Source of the DNA: Maritimibacter sp. | GTDB lineage: Bacteria > Pseudomonadota > Alphaproteobacteria > Rhodobacterales > Rhodobacteraceae | Reading direction: 5' to 3' | NCBI GenBank assembly: GCA_011389895.1 | Contig: JAABTN010000023.1 | Coordinates: 1-46,569 of the forward strand | DNA length: 46,569 nt | Part shown: piece by piece, positions 34,919 through 44,302 of the stretch | Layout of the letters: each line of letters opens with the position of its first letter | Position numbering within the stretch: position 1 is the stretch's first letter | Program-made: the position numbers and the translations under genes | Notes under the pieces: generated by a model | Databases searched by the model: none | The model's input: the letters and a program-made list of their open reading frames with translations, nothing else | What the model was told of the DNA's origin: nothing

Positions 34919-35929
34919 TCAGCCGGCCGCCGGATCAGCCGCGTCATAGGCGTCGATGATCTTGCCCACGAGCGGGTGACGCACCACGTCGCGCGCGGTG
35001 AAGTAATTGAACGCGATCTCATCGATGTCCTTCAAAAGGCTCTCGGCATCCCGCAGGCCAGAATTTACCCCACGCGGCAGGTCGACCTGCGACCGGTCGC
35101 CGGTGATGACCATGCGCGACCCCTCGCCCAGACGGGTGAGAAACATTTTCATCTGCATGGTCGTGGCGTTCTGCGCCTCGTCGAGCACGACGAAGGCATT
35201 CGCCAAGGTCCGCCCCCGCATGAAGGCCAGCGGCGCGATCTCGATCCGCTTCTCGGCAATCAGCTTTTCGACCTGCTTGCCGGGCAGGAAATCGTTGAGC
35301 GCATCATAAAGCGGCTGCATGTAGGGGTCGACCTTGTCCTTCATGTCGCCGGGGAGGTAACCCAGCTTCTCGCCCGCTTCGACGGCGGGACGGGACAGGA
35401 TGATCCTGTCGACATGGCCGGAGATGAACATGTTCACCCCAACGGCCACGGCGAGATAGGTCTTGCCGGTGCCCGCAGGTCCGATCCCAAAGGCAAGCTC
35501 GTGGTTGAACAGGCTTTTGACATAGGCCTTCTGCGCATCCGTGCGCGGTTCGACGAGCTTCTTGCGTGTCTTGATCTCGACGCGACCGCCCTTGAACAGC
35601 TCCATCTGGTCGCCGTGTTCGGCGCGGACCGTGGTATGCTCCATCCGAATTTCCCCGTCGATGTCACCCGCCTCGATCTGCTTGCCGTGCTCAAGCCTCT
35701 GGTAGAGCGCCTGAAGCACTGCCGCCGCCTGTCCGCGCGCGTCCCCATCGCCGACCACCGCCAACTGGTTGCCGCGCCGCAGGATATGCACGTTCATCTG
35801 GTGTTCGATCTGGGCGAGGTTTCGGTCGAATTCCCCGCAAAGGTCGATCAGCAATCGGTTGTCGGGGAACTCAAGGAGAGTTTCGTGAATATCATCGGGT
35901 TTCGGCGGGTTCAGCGCATCTAGTCCCAA
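34919..35929 (-). CDS. phoH: PhoH-like ATPase
   Basis: A 336-residue cytoplasmic ATPase of the YbeZ/PhoH type, partner of YbeY in rRNA and RNA processing. Walker A is GIGPAGTGKTYLAVAVGV, Walker B is FVVLDEAQNATTMQMKMFL, and a C-terminal ITGDRSQVDLPRGVNSGL is conserved. The N-terminal segment (about residues 1-110) contains a KH-like region. The start appears to be TTG with a GGAGA site seven bases before it. It stands upstream of ybeY-corC-lnt. Confidence 0.95.
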   Translation of the reverse strand: MGLDALNPPKPDDIHETLLEFPDNRLLIDLCGEFDRNLAQIEHQMNVHILRRGNQLAVVGDGDARGQAAAVLQALYQRLEHGKQIEAGDIDGEIRMEHTTVRAEHGDQMELFKGGRVEIKTRKKLVEPRTDAQKAYVKSLFNHELAFGIGPAGTGKTYLAVAVGVNMFISGHVDRIILSRPAVEAGEKLGYLPGDMKDKVDPYMQPLYDALNDFLPGKQVEKLIAEKRIEIAPLAFMRGRTLANAFVVLDEAQNATTMQMKMFLTRLGEGSRMVITGDRSQVDLPRGVNSGLRDAESLLKDIDEIAFNYFTARDVVRHPLVGKIIDAYDAADPAAG

Positions 35930-36021
35930 GTATGTCTCCGTTTCACGGCTGCGATACCATGGATGGTGCGCCCACCCGCAGGTTCACGCAAGCCTTGGTG
36001 AAGATTTTTCACGTAAAAGAT

Positions 36022-36055
36022 ACAAAAAGACCGCGCGGAACGCGCCGCGCGGCCA
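36022..36055 (-). terminator. Intrinsic terminator after the lipoprotein gene
   Basis: An eight-pair stem (CCGCGCGG at 36031-36038 and 36045-36052, self-complementary arms) is followed on the minus strand by TCTTTTTG, about 38 bases after the lipoprotein stop. Confidence 0.8.
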
Positions 36056-36090
36056 TCTTTTGTGCTGTCTTGGTGCTTTCCCGGTGCGAT

Positions 36091-36423
36091 CTATGGAAGA
36101 TAGTCGGGGAAGTCGTTGCTCACCCTGTGATCCCCGATCACCGAGCCGGGCGGAATTTCGCGGGTGCAGCGCGGCAGGCCCGAACGCGGATCGGAGCGGT
36201 TGCTGCCATATCCCTCGACGCCCTCGTCGACGATCCAGGCCTCGCACCCGTCGGGGAGGACCGCAACGGCGGCAACCCCGTCTCGCGGGCCGGGATTGTC
36301 CCCGAAGGTCCGGTCGGTGTTGGTGGCGATCAGCTTGGGCGCACCCCCATCATAAGCGGTCGATTGGCAACCGGCGACGACGAAGGGCGCCAGCAGCGCG
36401 ATAAGTGCGGTCTTTTTCATCAT
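36091..36423 (-). CDS. Small lipoprotein with two-cysteine module
   Basis: A 110-residue lipoprotein precursor: signal MMKKTALIALLAPFVVAGC with the lipobox VAGC at residue 19. The mature part contains, at residues 57-86, a segment PDGCxxWxxDxGxEGY ... RxDPxSG ... C that aligns without gaps with residues 50-79 of the upstream OmpA-family protein, including both cysteines 26 residues apart. The start overlaps that gene's stop (ATGA). The function is unknown; the pair probably acts together at the outer membrane. Confidence 0.8.
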   Translation of the reverse strand: MMKKTALIALLAPFVVAGCQSTAYDGGAPKLIATNTDRTFGDNPGPRDGVAAVAVLPDGCEAWIVDEGVEGYGSNRSDPRSGLPRCTREIPPGSVIGDHRVSNDFPDYLP

Positions 36424-37007
36424 GGGTTCGGGTACCTGTAGCAAACGATTTCGACGCGGCGGTTTTTCTGCATGTTGGCAGCCGAATTGTTCGGCGCGAC
36501 AGGCTGACGTTCACCGAAACCCACGACCCGGTCGACCACGGCACCAGAGGCGCGGGCGACCTGCGCCACCGAATTGGCCCGGTTTTGCGACAGGCGCATG
36601 TTGTATTCATCCGAGGCGCGGCTGTCCGTGTGGCCATAGACCGCGTAGGCAAAAGCCCCGGCGGAGGCGAAGAATTGTTGCAACCAGGCCTTGCCCCGCT
36701 GGGTCAGCTGGTAGCTGTCCGTTGCGAACAGCACGTCGGAATTCTGCACGGCGCAGGTGTTCTTTTCCAAACACATGTGACGCCCCGAATTCGGATCACG
36801 GCGCGCGACCATGTAGCCTTCGAGACCCCCGTCAGCCCACCAGTGCATGCAGCCATCGGGATCGACCCAAAGCCCCCAGTTGATCTTTCCGGTTACGGTA
36901 ACCTGTGATTGCGCTTCGGCGGGTGTCGTTACCCCACCGGCGGCGCCAAGACCCAACACCGCAGCTACGGCAGCTGTCCTGAGCGTCGAAAATACCCGGT
37001 CCTTCAC
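36420..37007 (-). CDS. OmpA-family outer membrane protein with N-terminal two-cysteine module
   Basis: A 195-residue exported protein. A signal peptide (about residues 1-32, ending AEAQ) is followed by a module at residues 50-79 (PDGC...C) and then an OmpA C-terminal peptidoglycan-binding domain (about 90-190) with YGHTDSRASDEYNMRLSQNR and ANMQKNRRVEIVCY. A GTG start was chosen: a GGGGGA site precedes it, whereas upstream ATG and TTG starts lack one and would lengthen the signal peptide unnaturally. Coupled to the lipoprotein gene downstream and placed between miaB and phoH. Confidence 0.85.
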   Translation of the reverse strand: MKDRVFSTLRTAAVAAVLGLGAAGGVTTPAEAQSQVTVTGKINWGLWVDPDGCMHWWADGGLEGYMVARRDPNSGRHMCLEKNTCAVQNSDVLFATDSYQLTQRGKAWLQQFFASAGAFAYAVYGHTDSRASDEYNMRLSQNRANSVAQVARASGAVVDRVVGFGERQPVAPNNSAANMQKNRRVEIVCYRYPNP

Positions 37008-37199
37008 ACCTAATCCCCCATTATGGCCGCGTGGCATACGGCGCAAGTTTATGGAGTTCAGTTAACCCGATGAGTTTTCACATGTAAATGGCAAGCCCCC
37101 GGATTTCGTGGCTGCGCATGCGACATTCCCCACCGGTTGCGGCGGATTCCCCCGATTTTCAGAAAATATCCGGCGATTTCGCGGGCTTGGTTTCCGGGC

Positions 37200-38531
37200 T
37201 CACACCAATGCACCGGCGAGCGAATTGGGGCCAGCTTCGGTGATTCTCACCCGGCGCAGATCGCCGGGCATGATTCCCTCGGCCTGCACATGCACGGCAT
37301 GGAGATACTCGGATTTGCCGACCATCTGCCCCGCGAGACGTCCGGGTTTCTCGAACAACACGTCGACTTCGCGCCCCACCATACGCTCCATCACATCGCG
37401 CGCCTGATCGTTGATCAGCGCCTGAAGCCGTTGCAGCCGGTCCGAGGCCACGGCGCTATCCACCAGCGGGCGTTCCGCGGCGGGCGTGCCCGGGCGGGTC
37501 GAATACTTGAACGAAAACGCCTGCCCGTAGCCGACCGCGCGGATGAGCGACATCGTATCTTCGAAATCCGCGTCGGTTTCCTCTGGAAAGCCGACGATGA
37601 AATCCCCGGAAATCAGGATATCGGGGCGCGCCGCGCGAATGCGCTCGATCAACGCGATGTAAGAGGCCGCGGTATGCGACCGGTTCATCCGTTTGAGGAT
37701 CTTGTCAGACCCGGACTGAACCGGCAGGTGGAGGTAAGGCATCAGCTTGTCGCAGGTGCCATGCGCCTCGATCAGATCATCGGTCATGTCGTTTGGATGC
37801 GAGGTGGTGAAACGAATGCGCTCCAGCCCGTCGATCTCGTCCAGCGCCCAGATAAGGCGGGCAAGCGACCATGTCCCGTCGGGACCATCGCCGTGGTAGG
37901 CATTCACGTTCTGGCCCAGCAGCGTGATCTCTTTCACGCCCCGTTCGACCAGATCGCGCGCCTCGCGCAGGATGCGGTCCGCCGGGCGGCTGACCTCGGC
38001 CCCCCGGGTATAGGGCACCACGCAGAAGGCGCAGAATTTGTCGCAGCCTTCCTGCACCGTGAGAAACGCGGTCGGGGGCCGGCGCGCCTTGGGCCGGTTT
38101 TTCAGAACCTCGAACTTGTCCTCGGACGGAAAATCGGTGTCGATGGCCTTTGCGCCATTGTCGACACGGGTCACCATTTCGGGCAGCCGGTGATAGGTCT
38201 GCGGGCCGACCACGAGATCGACCATCGGCTGACGCCGCATGATCTCTTCTCCCTCGGCCTGCGCGACACAGCCCGCGACCCCGATCTTCAGATCGGGTTT
38301 CGCGGCCTTCAGATCCTTGAACCGCCCCAATTCGGAATAGACCTTTTCCGCCGCCTTTTCGCGGATGTGGCAGGTGTTGAGCAGGATCATGTCGGCATCG
38401 TCCGGGCTGTCCGTCTCGACATAGCCCTGCCCGCCCATGGCCTCGGCCATGCGTTCGCTGTCGTAGACGTTCATCTGGCACCCGTAGGTGCGGATGAAGA
38501 GCTTTTTCGGGTCGGTCTTGGTCTCGGCCAT
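37200..38531 (-). CDS. miaB: tRNA-2-methylthio-N6-dimethylallyladenosine synthase
   Basis: A radical-SAM methylthiotransferase that modifies i6A37 of tRNA. The 443-residue protein has the N-terminal UPF0004 domain with cluster cysteines C18, C54 and C88, the radical-SAM triad at 163, 167 and 170 ([17 protein letters not shown]), and a C-terminal TRAM domain ([20 protein letters not shown]). Order with phoH-ybeY-corC-lnt is conserved, interrupted only by the OmpA/lipoprotein pair. Confidence 0.97.
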   Translation of the reverse strand: MAETKTDPKKLFIRTYGCQMNVYDSERMAEAMGGQGYVETDSPDDADMILLNTCHIREKAAEKVYSELGRFKDLKAAKPDLKIGVAGCVAQAEGEEIMRRQPMVDLVVGPQTYHRLPEMVTRVDNGAKAIDTDFPSEDKFEVLKNRPKARRPPTAFLTVQEGCDKFCAFCVVPYTRGAEVSRPADRILREARDLVERGVKEITLLGQNVNAYHGDGPDGTWSLARLIWALDEIDGLERIRFTTSHPNDMTDDLIEAHGTCDKLMPYLHLPVQSGSDKILKRMNRSHTAASYIALIERIRAARPDILISGDFIVGFPEETDADFEDTMSLIRAVGYGQAFSFKYSTRPGTPAAERPLVDSAVASDRLQRLQALINDQARDVMERMVGREVDVLFEKPGRLAGQMVGKSEYLHAVHVQAEGIMPGDLRRVRITEAGPNSLAGALV

Positions 38532-38662
38532 TTCGCGCGCTCCGGGGCTTGATCAGGGCGGGGTCATACGCCAAGCGGGGTGTCCCCGCAACGGTTGCAT
38601 GTCGCCGACCTTTCAAGGATTGTTTACCAAACGGGAACGATACCCGGCTAGAAGGCAGAAGA

Positions 38663-39532
38663 ATGCGGTTTTCGTCACTTCACGAGTTTCTCGACACGGG
38701 CAAAGACGCGCTGGTCCGGGGGCCTGTCGCGCTGATCTTCGTCGAAGACCTGATCGAAGTGGAAAGCACCATTCGCTACCACCAGTTGACCGGGTTTCAA
38801 TCCATCGTCGTCTTCGGGCCGAAGGAGCTTGAGCTGCCCCTGTCGCTCGAACGCGATATCGCGCGCGTCGATTTCCCGGTGATCGACGTCGCCGATGTTC
38901 AAAGGGCCGTCAATGCCTGCATCAACGCCGCGCCCGGAACGTGGTTTTATTACTGTTACAACGCCGAATACCTGTTCTTCCCGTTTTGTGAAACGCGCGC
39001 GGTCAACGAGCTTTTGACCTTCCATGCCGAGGAACGGCGCGACGCGATGCTGACCTACGTGATCGACCTTTATGCCGACAACCTGAGCCGCCACAAGAAC
39101 GCCGTGTCGCTCGATCACGCGTGGCTCGACAAATCCGGGTATTACGCGCTTGGCCGGGCCGATCCGCTGAACCACAACTACCCGAAAGAACGGCAGCTTG
39201 ATTTCTACGGCGGCTTGCGCTGGCGCTACGAAGAGCACATCGCGCGCGACAAGCGCAAGATCGACCGAATCGCGTTGTTTCGCGCCAAACCCGATCTCGA
39301 ACTGCGCCGCGACCATACGTTCAACGACGAGGAATACAACACCTATGCCTGCCCGTGGCACAACAACCTGACAGCCGCCATCGTCAGCTTTCGCACCGCC
39401 AAGGCGTTGAAATCGAATGCCGGATCGACCTTCGACATTCCAACGTTCAAATGGCACAACTCGGTGCCCTTCGAATGGACCTCGCAACAGCTTCTCGATC
39501 TCGGGCTGATGGAACCGGGTCAATGGTTCTGA
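38663..39532 (+). CDS. Putative glycosyltransferase-like protein
   Basis: A 289-residue cytoplasmic protein divergent from miaB. Segments such as STIRYHQLTGFQSIVVFGP at the N-terminus, FYYCYNAEYLFFPFCETR in the middle and YVIDLYADNL suggest a GT-A-like fold related to family 2/92 glycosyltransferases, but no clear DxD motif is certain. It has no signal peptide. The ATG follows a AGAAGA site about four bases before it. Function is tentative. Confidence 0.6.
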   Translation: MRFSSLHEFLDTGKDALVRGPVALIFVEDLIEVESTIRYHQLTGFQSIVVFGPKELELPLSLERDIARVDFPVIDVADVQRAVNACINAAPGTWFYYCYNAEYLFFPFCETRAVNELLTFHAEERRDAMLTYVIDLYADNLSRHKNAVSLDHAWLDKSGYYALGRADPLNHNYPKERQLDFYGGLRWRYEEHIARDKRKIDRIALFRAKPDLELRRDHTFNDEEYNTYACPWHNNLTAAIVSFRTAKALKSNAGSTFDIPTFKWHNSVPFEWTSQQLLDLGLMEPGQWF

Positions 39533-39677
39533 TCGGGCCCGCCCGAGGCGGCCCGATTTCACCGGCCGCCCCGGTTTACATCTGATCACATCCTTTTATG
39601 CTTATCGAGAACCCCGCAAGAACCCGCGCGCGCGTCGCGGCCTTGTCAAATTCATTCCCCACACATTGAGAGGTCCC

Positions 39678-40106
39678 ATGACCGAAGCGAAATCGGGCGA
39701 TACCGTCCGCATTCATTACACCGGCACCCTGAACGACGGCACCGTGTTCGACAGTTCCGATGGGCGCGATCCGCTTGAATTCACGGTCGGCTCCGGCCAG
39801 ATCATTCCCGGGCTTGAGAAAGCCATTCCGGGTATGGCGGTCGGCGACAAGAAATCCGTGCCGGTCCCCGCCGATGATGCCTATGGGCAGCACCACCCCG
39901 AAGGCGTGACCCAGATCCCGCGCACCGACATCCCGGAAGACATTCCGCTGGAAAACGGTGTGATGCTTCAGATGTCCACGCCGGACGGGCGCCAGATTCC
40001 GGTCACCGTAACGGACGTGGGCGAGGCCGAAGTGACGATCGACGCCAACCACCAGCTTGCCGGTCAGGATCTTAATTTCGATATCGAGCTGGTCGAAATC
40101 GACTGA
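39678..40106 (+). CDS. FKBP-type peptidyl-prolyl isomerase, SlyD-like
   Basis: A 142-residue prolyl isomerase with an FKBP domain split by an insert-in-flap, as in SlyD. Motifs include DTVRIHYTGTLNDGTVFDSS, VGSGQIIPGLEKAIPGMAVG and the C-terminal ANHQLAGQDLNFDIELVEI. The His-rich tail of E. coli SlyD is absent. ATG at 39678 follows GAGAGG; an in-frame start four codons earlier is less likely. Role: protein folding. Confidence 0.92.
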   Translation: MTEAKSGDTVRIHYTGTLNDGTVFDSSDGRDPLEFTVGSGQIIPGLEKAIPGMAVGDKKSVPVPADDAYGQHHPEGVTQIPRTDIPEDIPLENGVMLQMSTPDGRQIPVTVTDVGEAEVTIDANHQLAGQDLNFDIELVEID

Positions 40107-40130
40107 TCCCACGGGACCGAAGACATGGAT

Positions 40131-40152
40131 AAGCGGGGGTATGCCCCCGCTT
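40131..40152. terminator. Hairpin between the convergent FKBP and irr genes
   Basis: A perfect nine-pair stem (AAGCGGGGG and CCCCCGCTT) with a four-base loop lies 25 bases after the FKBP stop. The plus strand continues TTGTCA and the minus strand TATCC, so the U-run is poor, but the position suits a bidirectional stop. Confidence 0.5.
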
Positions 40153-40215
40153 GTCACCTACGCGCTGTCATAAAAAAAACCGGTCGCGAAACTGCCGCGA
40201 CATATCAGCGTCCGC

Positions 40216-40638
40216 TCAGCTTCTTGAGCGAAGCCGGATCACCACGTCGACCTTTGAAATCTCTGCCCCTTCGGGCGCGTTGGGAAGCGACGAAATCTCA
40301 AGCCCGGCCTCCGGCGCGTCTTGCAGATGACCGCTGTCTTCCCAGAAGAAATGCGGATGGTTCGTGGTGTTGGTATCGAAATACCCCTTCGTGCCGTTCA
40401 CCAGGATTTCGCGCAGCAGACCGGCGTCGGAAAAACTCCGCAACGTGTTATAGACGGTTGCAAGCGACACCTTCTCACCCGCCGCCTTGCTCGCTTCATG
40501 CAGACTTTCGGCGGTGACATGCCGATGCTCGCCATCCCCGATCAGGAGTTTCGCCAAGGCGACACGTTGCCGCGTCGGGCGCAATCCGGCATGGCCAAGC
40601 CAGTCTTTCGAGTTTTGCGTTGCCTGACACTCGGTCAT
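40216..40638 (-). CDS. irr: Fur-family iron response regulator Irr
   Basis: A 140-residue Fur-superfamily regulator. The winged helix spans about residues 17-80 (GLRPTRQRVALAKLLIG, KVSLATVYNTLRSFSDAGLL); the metal/heme region is NTTNHPHFFWEDSGHLQDA. The pattern matches Irr, the heme-responsive regulator of alphaproteobacteria, more than Fur; the N-terminal Gly-Cys-Pro heme motif of Bradyrhizobium Irr is absent. It is divergent from fabA-fabB-fabI, a recurrent arrangement in this group, with 218 bp between starts. Confidence 0.88.
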   Translation of the reverse strand: MTECQATQNSKDWLGHAGLRPTRQRVALAKLLIGDGEHRHVTAESLHEASKAAGEKVSLATVYNTLRSFSDAGLLREILVNGTKGYFDTNTTNHPHFFWEDSGHLQDAPEAGLEISSLPNAPEGAEISKVDVVIRLRSRS

Positions 40639-40856
40639 TGGGTTTCCTTGCGGTTGAGCTGGGCGGTTGCACCAGAGCGTGGTTTGCCCCGGGCTCGCCG
40701 ATCATAAAGCCATACAGGGGCGTTTTTCAATCCGTTTCACGAAATCGCAACAGGCCCGGTCGGGCACCGATCGGGCGCGACCCAGCCCCACACTTGCACC
40801 CCGCGCAGGCAGGGTGATAGTGGAGTGCGACAATTCTGATCCAGAACGGGGGCCTG

Positions 40857-41366
40857 ATGGCTGATTTTCCGACAAGCTTTGACAAGGACGACCTCCTGAA
40901 ATGCGCTGCGGGCGAGCTTTTCGGGCCCGGCAACGCGCAGCTTCCGGCCCCCCCGATGCTGATGGTCGACCGGATCACCGATATCTCCGGCGATGGCGGG
41001 GAGCATGGCAAGGGCCACCTCGTGGCAGAATTCGACATCACGCCCGATCTCTGGTTTTTCGAATGCCATTTCCCCGGCAACCCGATCATGCCCGGCTGTC
41101 TCGGGTTGGACGGCCTGTGGCAATTGACCGGCTTCAACCTTGGCTGGCGCGGCTGGCAGGGGCGCGGATACGCGCTGGGTGTCGGTGAGGTGAAGCTCAA
41201 GGGCATGGTGCGCCCGGATCGCGAAAAGCTCACCTACCACATCGACTTCACCAAGGCGGTCCAGACACGCCGCCTCACCATGGGCGTCGCCGACGGGATC
41301 GTGGAAGCCGACGGGGACGTGATCTATGAAGTCAAGGATATGAAGGTGGCGCTGTCCGAGGCCTGA
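40857..41366 (+). CDS. fabA: 3-hydroxydecanoyl-ACP dehydratase/isomerase
   Basis: Makes the cis-3-decenoyl-ACP that starts unsaturated fatty-acid synthesis. The 169-residue hot-dog enzyme has the catalytic His71 and Asp85 in [20 protein letters not shown]. The C-terminus ([11 protein letters not shown]) matches family length. It is the first gene of a fabA-fabB-fabI operon; fabB follows by 38 bp. Confidence 0.97.
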   Translation: MADFPTSFDKDDLLKCAAGELFGPGNAQLPAPPMLMVDRITDISGDGGEHGKGHLVAEFDITPDLWFFECHFPGNPIMPGCLGLDGLWQLTGFNLGWRGWQGRGYALGVGEVKLKGMVRPDREKLTYHIDFTKAVQTRRLTMGVADGIVEADGDVIYEVKDMKVALSEA

Positions 41367-41404
41367 GGCCCGGGAGCAGTCCAACCGGAAACAAGGAGCC
41401 AATC

Positions 41405-42634
41405 ATGCAACGCGTCGTCGTAACGGGGCTCGGGATCGTCTCGCCCATCGGGATCAACAGCGATGAGGTCACCGCATCGCTCAAGGCCGGGCGCTCCGGT
41501 ATCTCGGGCAATGAAGACATGGTCGAACATGGCTTTCGCAGCCAGATCGCAGGGGCGGTCGACATCGACCTGAAAGACCACGTTGAAAAGCGCACGCTGC
41601 GCTTCATGGGGCCGGGTGCGGCCTATGCCCATATCGCGATGTCACAGGCGATCGCGGATGCGGGGCTGGACGAAAGCGATATCGTGAACGAACGCACCGG
41701 GTTGATCGCCGGGTCCGGCGGCCCCTCGACCTCCGCAATGTTCCAGGCGCATCAAACCGTGCTCAACTCGGGCTCGCCCAAGCGGATCGGGCCCTTCGCG
41801 GTGCCCAAATGCATGTCCTCTACGATCTCGGCCAATCTCGCAACGGCCTACAGGATCAAGGGCATCAATTACTCGATCACCTCGGCCTGCTCGACATCGC
41901 TGCACTGCATCGGCAACGCGACCGAGCAGATCATGATGGGCAAACAGGACGTGATGTTCGCGGGCGGCGCGGAAGAGCTCGATTGGACCCTGTCTTGTCT
42001 CTTCGACGCGATGGGCGCGATGAGTTCGAAGTTCAACGACACCCCCGAACGCGCCTCGCGCGCCTTCGATGCCGACCGCGATGGCTTCGTCATCGCCGGC
42101 GGCGGCGGGATGCTCGTCTTGGAAAGCCTTGATCACGCGCTGGCGCGGGGGGCGAAAATCTACGCCGAGGTCACCGGTTTCGGCGCCACGTCGGACGGGC
42201 ACGACATGGTCGCGCCCTCGGGCGAAGGCGGCGAAAGGGCGATGAAGCTTGCCCTGTCGACCCTGCCTGCGGATCGCACCGTTGGGTATATCAACGCCCA
42301 TGGCACCTCGACACCCGTCGGCGATGTGGGCGAGGTCGAAGCGGTGCGGCGCACCTTTGGCACCGGCACCACGCCGCTCATCTCGTCGACAAAGTCGATG
42401 ACGGGCCATGCGCAGGGCGCCGCCGGCGCGCTGGAGGCGATCTTTTCGCTTCTCATGCTGGACCAGGATTTCATCACCCCCTCGATCAACATCGACACCC
42501 TCGACCCCGAGATCACCGAGGGCGAGATTGCGACCGCGCTCGTGGAAAACGCGGGCCTCGACACGGTGATGACCAATTCCTTCGGCTTCGGCGGCACCAA
42601 CGGGTCGATGCTGTTGTCGAAATATCAGGGCTGA
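41405..42634 (+). CDS. fabB: 3-oxoacyl-ACP synthase I
   Basis: Elongates acyl chains, including the unsaturated intermediate from FabA. The 409-residue condensing enzyme has catalytic Cys162 ([11 protein letters not shown]), His299 ([13 protein letters not shown]) and His335 ([10 protein letters not shown]). A GGAG site lies before the ATG. Its position between fabA and fabI fixes the FabB rather than FabF assignment. Confidence 0.97.
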   Translation: MQRVVVTGLGIVSPIGINSDEVTASLKAGRSGISGNEDMVEHGFRSQIAGAVDIDLKDHVEKRTLRFMGPGAAYAHIAMSQAIADAGLDESDIVNERTGLIAGSGGPSTSAMFQAHQTVLNSGSPKRIGPFAVPKCMSSTISANLATAYRIKGINYSITSACSTSLHCIGNATEQIMMGKQDVMFAGGAEELDWTLSCLFDAMGAMSSKFNDTPERASRAFDADRDGFVIAGGGGMLVLESLDHALARGAKIYAEVTGFGATSDGHDMVAPSGEGGERAMKLALSTLPADRTVGYINAHGTSTPVGDVGEVEAVRRTFGTGTTPLISSTKSMTGHAQGAAGALEAIFSLLMLDQDFITPSINIDTLDPEITEGEIATALVENAGLDTVMTNSFGFGGTNGSMLLSKYQG

Positions 42635-42656
42635 TTTCTTCAGGGACGGACGGGAC

Positions 42657-43442
42657 ATGGCGGAACTTATGAACGGAAAGCGCGGCCTCATCATGGGTGT
42701 CGCCAATGAACGCTCGATTGCATGGGGCATCGCGCAAGCCATGGCCGCAGAAGGCGCGGAGCTGGCCTTTTCCTACCAAGGCGATGCTTTTGGCAAACGG
42801 GTGCAGCCGCTGGCCGAAAGCCTTGGCTCCGATATCCTCGTGGATATGGACGTCACCGATGATGCCGCACTCGACGCCGGGTTCGCGGCACTTTGGGAGC
42901 GGTGGGATCGGCTCGATTTCGTCGTCCACGCCGTCGCCTATTCCGACAAGTCGGAGCTTTCCGGACGGTTCCTCAACACCTCCCGCGACAATTTCAAAAC
43001 CTCGCTGGATATCTCCTGCTACTCGCTGATCGAGATTGCGCGGCGCTGCGAACCGAAGATGACCGAGGGCGGGACGATCCTGACGCTCACCTATGGTTCG
43101 AACCGCGTGACGCCGTTCTACAACGTGATGGGCATTGCGAAAGCGGCGCTTGAGGCGACCGTGCGCTATCTTGCCAATGACCTTGGGCCGCAGGGCATTC
43201 GCGTAAACGCGATCAGCCCCGGCCCTATGAAAACGCTCGCAGGGGCCGCCATTGGCGGGGCGCGCAAGACGTTTCGCCACACCGAGACCAACAGCCCGAT
43301 GCGCAAGAACGCGACGCTTGAGGCCATCGGGGGCACCGCCGTCTACCTTGCCTCGGATTACGGGGCCTGCACGACGGGCGATATCATCACGGTAGATTCG
43401 GGCTATCACGTTCTGGGCATGCCCCAACCCGAGAACCTCTGA
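42657..43442 (+). CDS. fabI: Enoyl-ACP reductase I
   Basis: Reduces trans-2-enoyl-ACP with NADH, the last step of each elongation round. The 261-residue SDR-type enzyme has the nucleotide loop GVANERSIAWGIA and the active-site set Tyr146, Tyr155 and Lys162 (TYGSNRVTPFYNVMGIAKAA). The start is MAELMNGKRG; MNGKRG four codons later is possible. It ends 20 bp from a convergent gene. Confidence 0.95.
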   Translation: MAELMNGKRGLIMGVANERSIAWGIAQAMAAEGAELAFSYQGDAFGKRVQPLAESLGSDILVDMDVTDDAALDAGFAALWERWDRLDFVVHAVAYSDKSELSGRFLNTSRDNFKTSLDISCYSLIEIARRCEPKMTEGGTILTLTYGSNRVTPFYNVMGIAKAALEATVRYLANDLGPQGIRVNAISPGPMKTLAGAAIGGARKTFRHTETNSPMRKNATLEAIGGTAVYLASDYGACTTGDIITVDSGYHVLGMPQPENL

Positions 43443-43462
43443 GCGCAGACACCCGGCGGGGA

Positions 43463-44110
43463 TCAGTCCCCGTCCTCCTTGCGCGATGACGGGGATGACC
43501 GTGATGACAGGGGCGGCATGGCATTGCGGCCCTCGGTGATCTGCCCGCGGTGTGCGGCCCATTTGCTGACGAAATCGCATTCGTCGCCATAATCCATGAA
43601 CCCGGCATAGTGATCATGCGAACCTTCCCAGCGGCGCGAATGCTTGATCGGGCACCAATACGCCTCGGTCCGCGCCGCAACCTCGCGCGCATAGGCGATC
43701 ACGCCGTTGCCGTAGCCACAGTAGAGACAATTGAATTTCTGGACCCAGTTCAGATAGGGCAACCTGTGGCGGTCGATCACCACGTAATCGGACCGTTTGA
43801 CCCGTGAAATGCCGTAGACGGGAAAGCAGATCCACATGAAAACGGTGACAAAAACATCGAGCGTGACGAAGGCGATGATCACCGAGTAGATCACCGGGGC
43901 GGTGATCACGTTCATCGGGCGGATCGACCGGGCATAGTCAACGAATCGCTGGCGCGCCGCACGTTGCCTGCGCCGGACCTCGTGGTCAAAGACAAGGCGC
44001 CCGGCTTCGAACCGACCACCAAGGGCTGCGCGCCTGCGGCTGTATTCCGCCTCCAGCGCCTCGCGGGTTTCGCGTGCGCTTTCGCGCAGGGTTTCCAATG
44101 TGACGGCCAT
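43463..44110 (-). CDS. Membrane protein with conserved Cys/His cluster, unknown function
   Basis: A 215-residue protein: an N-terminal basic, helical region (residues 5-60, probable coiled coil), a hydrophobic span (about 67-100, one or two helices), and a soluble C-terminal part with CLYCGYGNG (C128, C131), C153 with H157 (WCPIKH), H165, H167 and C178. This spacing suggests a metal or redox site facing the cytoplasm. No named family is recognised. A GGAGA site precedes the ATG. Convergent with fabI. Confidence 0.75.
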   Translation of the reverse strand: MAVTLETLRESARETREALEAEYSRRRAALGGRFEAGRLVFDHEVRRRQRAARQRFVDYARSIRPMNVITAPVIYSVIIAFVTLDVFVTVFMWICFPVYGISRVKRSDYVVIDRHRLPYLNWVQKFNCLYCGYGNGVIAYAREVAARTEAYWCPIKHSRRWEGSHDHYAGFMDYGDECDFVSKWAAHRGQITEGRNAMPPLSSRSSPSSRKEDGD

Positions 44111-44302
44111 GTGTGTCTCCATGCAAGCCAGAACAACGATCACGGCCATAGTGACCGAATTGTTTTCGTTTTCGAATGGAAACAATTCGTTTCCGCCTTA
44201 ATCATTGCCAAAATAGGGCAAATCTGACCATTTAGTGGCAAGACCGCTCGTGATCCTTTTGTTCATCTCTCCGGGCGGTCGCCTGTGAATTCTCGAGGTC
44301 TT

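Noticed and set aside
37137-38552. A 471-codon plus-strand frame opposite miaB
   Set aside because: Antisense shadow of a gene with complete radical-SAM and TRAM motifs.
40834-40846. TTCT-GATCC-AGAA inverted repeat before fabA as an iron-control element
   Set aside because: The half-sites are in the opposite order to the Irr motif I know (AGAA then TTCT) and are only four bases long.
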